A stretch of DNA of 20,304 nucleotides from Gammaproteobacteria bacterium (GTDB lineage Bacteria > Pseudomonadota > Gammaproteobacteria > Tenderiales > Tenderiaceae). Positions 14,604 through 20,304 of this stretch are shown piece by piece. Every line of letters starts with the position of its first letter. Position 1 is the first letter of the stretch. The DNA is taken from assembly GCA_024276775.1 (NCBI GenBank), contig JAJRWO010000147.1, positions 1 through 20,304 on the forward strand. The letters are read 5' to 3'. The notes below the pieces were generated by a model. It was not told the origin of the DNA. It was given only the letters and a program-made list of their open reading frames with translations, and ran no database searches. Made by a program: the position numbers and the translations under genes.

Positions 14604-15060
14604 TGGCCTCAATCTCGGTCTCTTCACTGGTGTTAATCAGCGCACGACGCAAGCGCTCCGCCCAACCCCCGCCCAGATGAGCGCCAGTCTCAGCCAGCGC
14701 GACCTCTAGTTCTTCCAGACTGACCTGGAGCAGGTCATAAGTAATCTCAATACTATCCCCTGCAACGGTGACACTAGTGACGCCCATCAAATCGCGGAGC
14801 ATGCGGTCTATAATCACCTCGCCCTCGACCGACAGTGCTTGCTGAAGATGCAAGCGCCTGCGTTTGAACACCACCTTACCTTCCTGCTTGGGTGCCGCTG
14901 CGCCTGGATAGCCGATATAGAGATGAGGATAGGCAAGAAACCGCGTCCGGCATTGGTCGGAGCAAAAAGCAAAGGGCATTTGCTGATAGCTGACCTCGTG
15001 GTCGTGCTTTGCCACCCACATACCGCAAACCGGATCCTTGACCTTGTCTTGCTGTTTCAT
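14569..15060 (-). CDS. YHS-domain protein with an HMA-like second domain
   Basis: The 163-aa product starts with a YHS domain: DPVCGM (9-14) and FCSDQC (32-37), so C12, C33 and C37 are candidate metal ligands, as in the N-terminal parts of some copper-handling P-type ATPases. Residues about 65-125 look like a ferredoxin-fold HMA-type domain (IIDRMLRDLMGVTSVTV, then GDSIEITYDL and ELEVALAETGAHLGG) but without the CxxC metal site. A charged tail of Thr/Glu/Ser follows. I chose ATG 15058-15060 because GGAGG sits 7 bases upstream; a TTG two codons earlier is less likely. It follows xfp by about 35 bases. A role in metal sensing or delivery is plausible but not shown. It is not a transporter, as it has no membrane segments. 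Confidence 0.82.
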   Translation of the reverse strand: MKQQDKVKDPVCGMWVAKHDHEVSYQQMPFAFCSDQCRTRFLAYPHLYIGYPGAAAPKQEGKVVFKRRRLHLQQALSVEGEVIIDRMLRDLMGVTSVTVAGDSIEITYDLLQVSLEELEVALAETGAHLGGGWAERLRRALINTSEETEIEASEVTSPHHYRP

Positions 15061-15098
15061 GGCCAACCCTCCATGACTCTCATTGGATCGATATTCAT
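15057..15098 (-). other. 13-codon mini-ORF bridging xfp and the YHS gene
   Basis: In the xfp-YHS gap an ATG overlaps the xfp stop as ATGA (15095-15098). The frame reads MNIDPMRVMEGWP and its TGA overlaps the YHS ATG, again as ATGA (15057-15060). It exactly fills the gap. It may act as a relay for terminating ribosomes, or may be chance. Confidence 0.3.
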
Positions 15099-17500
15099 TT
15101 CACGTCTTCCCACGAAGGCCACTTCCACTCACGCACTGCGGGCATGTCCTGGCCATGCTCAGTAATGTAGTGCGCATGCTCAATCAGCTTGTCGCGGACA
15201 AACTGTTTGAGGCTGGCCGCCTTGTAACCGAGCTCTGGTACGCGATCGATGACGTCAGCGACCAGGTGAAAGCGGTCCATTTGGTTACACACCACCATAT
15301 CAAACGGTGTCGTCGTCGTGCCCTCCTCCTTGTAGCCGCGCACATGCAGGTTTTTGTGGTTAGTACGGCGATAGGTCAGCCGATGAATCAACCAAGGGTA
15401 ACCATGGTAGGCAAAGATGATCGGTTTGTCGGTGGTGAACAGCGTATCGAAGTCTTTGTTCGACAGACCATGCGGATGCTCTTCCTGGTGTTGCAAGGTC
15501 ATCAGATCGACGACATTGATCACCCGTATCTTCAGTTTTGGCACATGTTGGCGCAGCAGATCGACGGCGGCCAGTATCTCCAGGGTCGGCACGTCACCGG
15601 CGCAGGCCATGACCACATCCGGTTCACCATCTCTATCATTGCTCGCCCACTGCCAAATGCCGATCCCGGCCGTACAGTGTTTCATCGCCGCGTCCATGTC
15701 GAGCCACTGTAGCTGGGGCTGCTTACCGGCGACGATGACATTGACCAGATTGCGCGAGCGCAAACAGCAGTCAGTGACGCACAGCAAGGTGTTGGCATCG
15801 GGCGGCAAGTAGACACGGATAACATCAGCCTTCTTATTCACCACGTGATCGATGAAACCCGGATCCTGGTGCGAAAAACCGTTGTGATCCTGGCGCCAGA
15901 CGTGCGAAGTCAACAGATAATTAAGCGAGGCAATCGGCCGCCGCCAAGGGATTTCCTTGCTCGTCACCTTGAGCCACTTAGCGTGCTGATTGAACATCGA
16001 ATCAATAATATGAATAAACGCCTCGTAACAGGAGAACAACCCGTGGCGACCAGTCAACAGATAGCCTTCGAGCCAACCCTGACAGGTATGCTCGGAGAGG
16101 ATCTCCATGACACGGCCGTCGGCCGCAAGGTGGTCGTCATCCGGCAGACGCTCGGCCACCCAGGCACGGTCGGTCACCTCGAACAGCGAGCCGAGGCGAT
16201 TGGACTTGGTCTCATCTGGCCCCATGACACGGAAATTCCGCGCCTCCATGTTGGCCTTCATCACGTCGCGCAGATACGTCCCCATGATGCGGGTCGACTC
16301 GCCAAAGCCACGGCCCGCTTGCGCCACGTCGAGCGCATAACGGCGGTAGTCAGGCAACTTCAGGTCGCGCAGCAACAGGCCGCCGTTAGCGTGGGGGCTG
16401 GCGCCCATGCGGCGTTCACCGCACGGCGCTAGCGCAGCCAACTCGGGCAGCAAGCTACCGTTGGCGTCGAATAACTGCTCAGGCCGGTAACTCAACAGCC
16501 ATTCTTCGAGCAGCTTGAGGTGAGCCGGGCTCTCGGCCAGCCCGGCCAGCGGCACCTGGTGTGAACGCCAGCTACCTTCTGTCTTCTTACCATCGACTTC
16601 TTTTGGGCCGGTCCAGCCCTTGGGCGTACGCAAGATAATCATCGGCCAGCGCGGACGGCTGACCGCACCATTGTCGCGAGCGTTGTGTTGAATCGCCTTG
16701 ATTTCCGCGATCACCGTATCCAGCGTATCCGCCATCAATTGATGCATCGTGACCGGATCAGAACCCTCGACGAAATAGGGCTGATAACCGTAGCCAATGA
16801 ATAGGCTTTCTAGTTCCTCGTGACTAATGCGCGCCAGTATTGTGGGATTGGCGATCTTGTAGCCATTCAGGTGCAAGATGGGCAGCACCGCACCATCATT
16901 AACCGGGTTGAGGAATTTGTTCGAGTGCCAGGCGGTAGCCAGTGGCCCGGTCTCGGCCTCACCGTCACCGACCACGCAGGCTGCGATGAGATCCGGATTG
17001 TCGAACACCGCACCATAGGCATGAGAAAGTGCGTAACCAAGCTCGCCGCCTTCATGAATGGAACCCGGGGTTTCGGGTGCCACATGACTGGGTATGCCGC
17101 CGGGAAACGAGAACTGTTTGAACAGTTTTCTCATCCCTTCTGCATCCTGGCTGATATTGGGATAGAACTCGCTATACGTCCCCTCCAGATAGGTGTTGGC
17201 GACCAAACCGGGGCCACCATGGCCGGGCCCGGCGATATAGATCGCGTCAAAATCGTGGCTTTTGATGACACGGTTCATATGCACATAGATAAAATTCAGG
17301 CCCGGTGTCGTACCCCAATGTCCGAGCAAGCGCGGTTTGACATGCTCAAGCTTTAGGGGTTCTTTAAGTAAGGGGTTATCCATCAGATAAATCTGTCCAA
17401 CAGATAGGTAATTGGCGGCGCGCCAATAGGCGTCGACCTTCGCCAGCTCGTCAGTGAAAACAAGATTTTCCTTGGCCCCTGTTGCTGTCACGGTTTGCAT
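15095..17500 (-). CDS. xfp: Phosphoketolase (xylulose-5-phosphate/fructose-6-phosphate)
   Basis: Phosphoketolase is a thiamine-diphosphate enzyme that splits xylulose 5-phosphate, and often fructose 6-phosphate, with phosphate to acetyl phosphate plus glyceraldehyde 3-phosphate or erythrose 4-phosphate. The 801 aa match the family length (about 790-830). Signatures include YLSVGQIYL, GHWGTTPGLNFIY, AGPGHGGPG, FPGGIPSHVAPETPGSIHEGG (split across about residues 150-171), the ThDP-binding GDGEAETG followed by WHSNKFLN, and PKGWTGPKEVDGKKTEGSWRSHQ in two adjoining stretches. The start is firm: AGGAGG (17508-17513) lies 7 bases before the ATG. It overlaps the end of a 54-aa ORF by 13 bases and is followed by the YHS gene. 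With the downstream acetate kinase it would yield ATP and acetate. Confidence 0.97.
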   Translation of the reverse strand: MQTVTATGAKENLVFTDELAKVDAYWRAANYLSVGQIYLMDNPLLKEPLKLEHVKPRLLGHWGTTPGLNFIYVHMNRVIKSHDFDAIYIAGPGHGGPGLVANTYLEGTYSEFYPNISQDAEGMRKLFKQFSFPGGIPSHVAPETPGSIHEGGELGYALSHAYGAVFDNPDLIAACVVGDGEAETGPLATAWHSNKFLNPVNDGAVLPILHLNGYKIANPTILARISHEELESLFIGYGYQPYFVEGSDPVTMHQLMADTLDTVIAEIKAIQHNARDNGAVSRPRWPMIILRTPKGWTGPKEVDGKKTEGSWRSHQVPLAGLAESPAHLKLLEEWLLSYRPEQLFDANGSLLPELAALAPCGERRMGASPHANGGLLLRDLKLPDYRRYALDVAQAGRGFGESTRIMGTYLRDVMKANMEARNFRVMGPDETKSNRLGSLFEVTDRAWVAERLPDDDHLAADGRVMEILSEHTCQGWLEGYLLTGRHGLFSCYEAFIHIIDSMFNQHAKWLKVTSKEIPWRRPIASLNYLLTSHVWRQDHNGFSHQDPGFIDHVVNKKADVIRVYLPPDANTLLCVTDCCLRSRNLVNVIVAGKQPQLQWLDMDAAMKHCTAGIGIWQWASNDRDGEPDVVMACAGDVPTLEILAAVDLLRQHVPKLKIRVINVVDLMTLQHQEEHPHGLSNKDFDTLFTTDKPIIFAYHGYPWLIHRLTYRRTNHKNLHVRGYKEEGTTTTPFDMVVCNQMDRFHLVADVIDRVPELGYKAASLKQFVRDKLIEHAHYITEHGQDMPAVREWKWPSWEDVK

Positions 17501-17652
17501 ATTCCGTCCTCCTGTTCAAGTCCATCATCGTCGCGTTCATTTATCAGCAAAATGACTTCGCATGCTGAATAAATGTGCCATTTGCCTGCCGCACCAGCGA
17601 TCGCCAAAGCCAACGACGCTACCAGAGAGTGCTGTTGTGATAAATTATTCAT
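17488..17652 (-). CDS. Small 54-aa ORF overlapping both the ATPase end and the xfp start
   Basis: Unrecognised. The product begins MNNLSQQHSLVASLALAIAG, continues KWHIYSACEVILLINE and ends in an acidic stretch (RDDDGLEQEDG). Its ATG overlaps the ATPase stop by 8 bases (ATGAATAA) and its TGA lies 13 bases inside xfp, so it exactly bridges the two genes. One moderately hydrophobic segment (about 10-24) could be a helix but is weak for a membrane span. The double overlap suggests a coupled small protein. Its acidic C-terminus is partly set by the xfp ribosome binding site sequence, so part of it may be constrained by that role. Confidence 0.5.
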   Translation of the reverse strand: MNNLSQQHSLVASLALAIAGAAGKWHIYSACEVILLINERDDDGLEQEDGICKP

Positions 17653-20143
17653 GCTTGGATTTCGAGCCTGGAAAAGCCTCCGAGGCAGGCGAGTCCACGC
17701 AGTTCGCCGCCGCACATGGGCGCGTCTGGAGCGAGGCGTGTACTCTATCCAGATGCCGTGCGTGCGTACCGAACCCCCTTTGCCAAAGATCCAGAACCCA
17801 GACCCGAACCGCATTGTTAACGGGAAACCAGAGCAGCGCATAAGCCCACACCATGAGCGCATAACTCCAGCCTATCGGCTCCAGCAACCAGCCATAGACA
17901 GCCGCCAGCGTGCCGGCCAACTGCGTCGCCTCCGTGGTCCAAAAGAGGCGCGCGGCCGGCCACGGACGCTGCCAGAACCAGCGCTCACTGCGGGTGATAT
18001 AGATGGTCAAATGGCCCGCCACCAGCAGTTTGAGAAAGATCAATGTCTGAATCTGCTCAGGCGGCAGCTGCAAAATATCACGTGCAATCCAGAATAGGAT
18101 AAAGGTTGCAATGACACCTGTCGTTCCCGCCACCACGGCGACCGCTAGCACCCGTGACATCACCCAGCGCACGGGACGGGCCGCCACGCGCACATTGTCA
18201 TAGGCGATCATCATGATCGGAAAATCATTCAATACCGCCAACAGCACCAACATGATCGGCGTCACCGGATAAAAATCAAAAATAATGATCGACAGCGTGA
18301 TGAAACCGAGCACCCGAATGGTTTCGGCGATACGAAATACCGCGTAGCTGCGCATGCGTGCGAAAATCTTGCGCGCCTCTTCCACCGCTGTGACGATCAC
18401 CGACAACCCCGGCGCCGTCAGCACCAGATCTGCCGCAGCACGCGCCGCATCAGTGGCGCCACTGACGGCAATGCCGATATCGGCCTGCTTGAGCGCCGGT
18501 GCATCATTGACCCCGTCACCGGTCATGCCAACGATCTTGCCGGCCCGCTGCAAGCTGCGCACGATCTTGTATTTGTGCTCGGGGAAGACCTCGGCAAAGC
18601 CATCGGCGGCCTCGATGCGTACCTCATCACCGTCAGCGCCATCATGCTCAAAGATCTCGTGCGCCGACACGATATTGGTGCCGAGACCGAGTTCACTTGC
18701 AACTTCACGTGCAATCGCACTATGGTCACCCGTCACCATGCGGATATCGAGACCCATGCTTTTGATGGTAGCAATGGTCTCCGCCGAGTCATCACGCGGC
18801 GGGTCGAACAGCGGCAACAGCCCAAGGAAACACCAGCGCCCGTCATTCTCCGTGCGTGCCACGCCGAGGGTGCGGTAGCCATGCGCCGCCAACTCGTCTG
18901 TGGCGCAGCGTATACGCTCGGCAAGATCACCGCTGGCCTCGACCAGGGCGGCGATCGCTTGCGGCGCGCCCTTGGCAACCTTGAACTGGCGACCGTCTTG
19001 ACGCACCTCGGCCTCGGCGCGCTTACGCACCGGGTCGAATGGCTGAAAAGCAATGATTTCACTGCCTACTAGCGCCTGTTTGTCATGCAGGGCAGCGAGT
19101 ACCGCCGCATCGATCACATCAGGGTTGTCGCGCTCACTGGCGAGCGCGGCGGCAATGATCACGTCCTCCACATCCTCTGCGCTGATCGCAACGGGATCAC
19201 CCACGACCAAGGCATTCTTGGTCAGCGTGCCGGTCTTATCAGAGCACAGCACATCCATGCCGGCCAATTCCTCGATCGCCACCAGACGCGAGACAATGGC
19301 CTGCATCCGCGCCAGAGTGGCGGCACCGACCGCCATGGTCACCGACATCACGGCGGGCAAGGCCACCGGGATCGCGGCCACGGTCAGAATCAGCGCAAAC
19401 AGCAACGTGTCGATAAACGGATCGCCGCGAAACAAGGCCACCAGAATCACCAGCGCGACCAGGCCAAGTGTGATCAGAATCAGGAAATTACCGATGCGCA
19501 GTACGGCCTGCTGGAAGTGCGAACGGGTCTGCGCGGTCTCAACCAAGCGCGCCGTGCGACCAAAGTAGGTATTCATACCGGTGCTGGTGACAACACCGCG
19601 CATTTCACCCTGACGTACAATCGAACCGGAATAAGCCGTATCGCCGATCTTCTTGTCAGCAGGCAGGGACTCGCCGGTGAGCGCCGACTGATCAATGCTC
19701 AAATAGTCGCCGTCCACCAGCTCGACATCGGCCGGCACGATAGCCCCAAGACGCAGAAACACCACATCGCCAGGCACCAGCTCACGTGCCGCGATATCGT
19801 GCCACTCGCCATCCCGCAACACGCGAGCCATGAGGGCAAGGCGCTGCTTGAGCGCCTCGATGGCATTGCCGGCTTTGTATTCCTCCCAAAAGCCAACGCC
19901 GGCGTTAATGAGCAGCAATACAGCAATGACGGTAAAGTCTTCCCAACGCCCGGCCAGGCCCGAAAGAATAGCGGCGATTTCGATCATCCACGGAATCGGC
20001 CCCCAGAAAAAGGCCAGGAATTTACGCCAGGGATGGACGCGCTGCTCTTGAATCGCATTTTCGCCAACCTGCGCCAGCCGCAGCCGCGCCTGCGCCCTCG
20101 TCAGACCCGTCAGCGCTGTTTCAACAACTGTGTCTGCATTCAC
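17645..20143 (-). CDS. Plasma-membrane proton-efflux type (P3A-like) P-type ATPase
   Basis: P3A-type ATPases export protons at the cost of ATP. The ~832-aa product has the P-type order: N-terminal cation-ATPase segment, two helices (FFWGPIPWMIEIAAILSGL, VLLLINAGVGFWEEY), actuator domain with TGES (156-159), helices with IPVALP, phosphorylation motif CSDKTGTLTKN with Asp302, nucleotide domain, hinge MTGDGVNDAPALKQADIGIA, and about six C-terminal helices starting with RIAETIRVLGFITL. It lacks metal-binding CPC/CPx and N-terminal CxxC motifs, which argues against copper or zinc transport. The segment FWGPIPWMIE and its compact N-terminus fit proton pumps. Start: GTG 20141-20143 with AAAGGAGAC just upstream; a TTG at 20159-20161 is less likely. 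The C-terminal tail after the last helix is long and Cys/Ala rich. It is the first complete gene of the minus-strand cluster. Confidence 0.9.
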   Translation of the reverse strand: MNADTVVETALTGLTRAQARLRLAQVGENAIQEQRVHPWRKFLAFFWGPIPWMIEIAAILSGLAGRWEDFTVIAVLLLINAGVGFWEEYKAGNAIEALKQRLALMARVLRDGEWHDIAARELVPGDVVFLRLGAIVPADVELVDGDYLSIDQSALTGESLPADKKIGDTAYSGSIVRQGEMRGVVTSTGMNTYFGRTARLVETAQTRSHFQQAVLRIGNFLILITLGLVALVILVALFRGDPFIDTLLFALILTVAAIPVALPAVMSVTMAVGAATLARMQAIVSRLVAIEELAGMDVLCSDKTGTLTKNALVVGDPVAISAEDVEDVIIAAALASERDNPDVIDAAVLAALHDKQALVGSEIIAFQPFDPVRKRAEAEVRQDGRQFKVAKGAPQAIAALVEASGDLAERIRCATDELAAHGYRTLGVARTENDGRWCFLGLLPLFDPPRDDSAETIATIKSMGLDIRMVTGDHSAIAREVASELGLGTNIVSAHEIFEHDGADGDEVRIEAADGFAEVFPEHKYKIVRSLQRAGKIVGMTGDGVNDAPALKQADIGIAVSGATDAARAAADLVLTAPGLSVIVTAVEEARKIFARMRSYAVFRIAETIRVLGFITLSIIIFDFYPVTPIMLVLLAVLNDFPIMMIAYDNVRVAARPVRWVMSRVLAVAVVAGTTGVIATFILFWIARDILQLPPEQIQTLIFLKLLVAGHLTIYITRSERWFWQRPWPAARLFWTTEATQLAGTLAAVYGWLLEPIGWSYALMVWAYALLWFPVNNAVRVWVLDLWQRGFGTHARHLDRVHASLQTRPCAAANCVDSPASEAFPGSKSKHE

Positions 20144-20144
20144 T

Positions 20145-20303
20145 TTAGTCTCCTTTCGCAACGCAACGCTTGCTGCTGACGCGACAGGGCGGCGGGTATA
20201 TTATTCGTCTCAGTCGCATGCACTTAAGCAGCACGGCGTTCGCCACCACAAGGGAAAACGCGACGACCTGATAGGCCGGCGCAAAAAGACGATTAACTCC
20301 TGG
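20145..20303 (-). CDS. Possible 3' end of an upstream gene (partial, uncertain)
   Basis: A minus-strand frame is open from the window edge to TAA at 20145-20147, two bases before the ATPase GTG. It encodes 52 residues, including a hydrophobic segment (APAYQVVAFSLVVANAVLL) followed by KCMRLRR, which looks like a last membrane helix with a basic cytoplasmic end. If real, it would be an upstream gene overlapping the ATPase ribosome binding site. At 159 bases it could also be a chance open frame in GC-rich DNA. Confidence 0.3.
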   Translation of the reverse strand, partial: PGVNRLFAPAYQVVAFSLVVANAVLLKCMRLRRIIYPPPCRVSSKRCVAKGD

Positions 20304-20304
20304 C

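Noticed and set aside
17645..20143. Heavy-metal (copper or zinc) P1B ATPase
   Set aside because: The CPC/CPx membrane motif and N-terminal CxxC domains are absent. The nearby YHS protein suggested this, but the ATPase sequence fits a proton pump.
15083..20179. Long plus-strand open frames opposite xfp and the ATPase, up to 364 codons
   Set aside because: High GC keeps antisense frames open. Their translations are Gln/His/Arg-rich with no motifs, while the minus strand encodes clear full-length enzymes.

Overview
The window looks like a chromosomal segment of a gammaproteobacterium. This is inferred from an E. coli-like prolyl-tRNA synthetase with its editing insertion (572 aa), ClpB, NadC, a WrbA quinone reductase and a possible sigma-32 heat-shock promoter. 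I cannot name the genus. No tRNA, rRNA, CRISPR array or insertion sequence is visible.

Left half (1 to about 9.78 kb, moderate GC by eye): housekeeping genes in short, mixed-strand units. clpB (minus, cut by the window start) diverges from nadC. nadC converges on an exported protein with two DUF2059-like segments. That gene diverges from proS, which is followed by a small lytic transglycosylase. Next come a repeat-containing lipoprotein and an acylphosphatase (minus), then a plus-strand run of an aspartase/fumarase-family lyase, an ArsC-family reductase and WrbA, closed by a clear intrinsic terminator at about 9.74-9.78 kb.

Right half (about 9.9 to 20.3 kb, higher GC, especially at the right end): one long minus-strand gene run. 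In transcription order it holds a proton-efflux type P-type ATPase, a 54-aa overlapping ORF, phosphoketolase (xfp), a YHS plus HMA-like protein, a ~52-aa ORF, a FAD-dependent geranylgeranyl-reductase-like oxidoreductase, a lycopene-cyclase-like membrane protein, an acetate kinase with unusual motif residues, a 44-aa overlapping ORF and a frameshifted APC-like permease.

The chemistry that ties the right half together is xfp plus ackA: sugar phosphate is cleaved to acetyl phosphate, which is converted to acetate plus ATP. The same gene run carries an ATP-consuming proton pump. Two membrane or lipid-type enzymes, a metal-binding-type small protein and several tiny translationally linked ORFs lie between them. 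This composite cluster is the most interesting part of the window. Whether it works as one system is inference.
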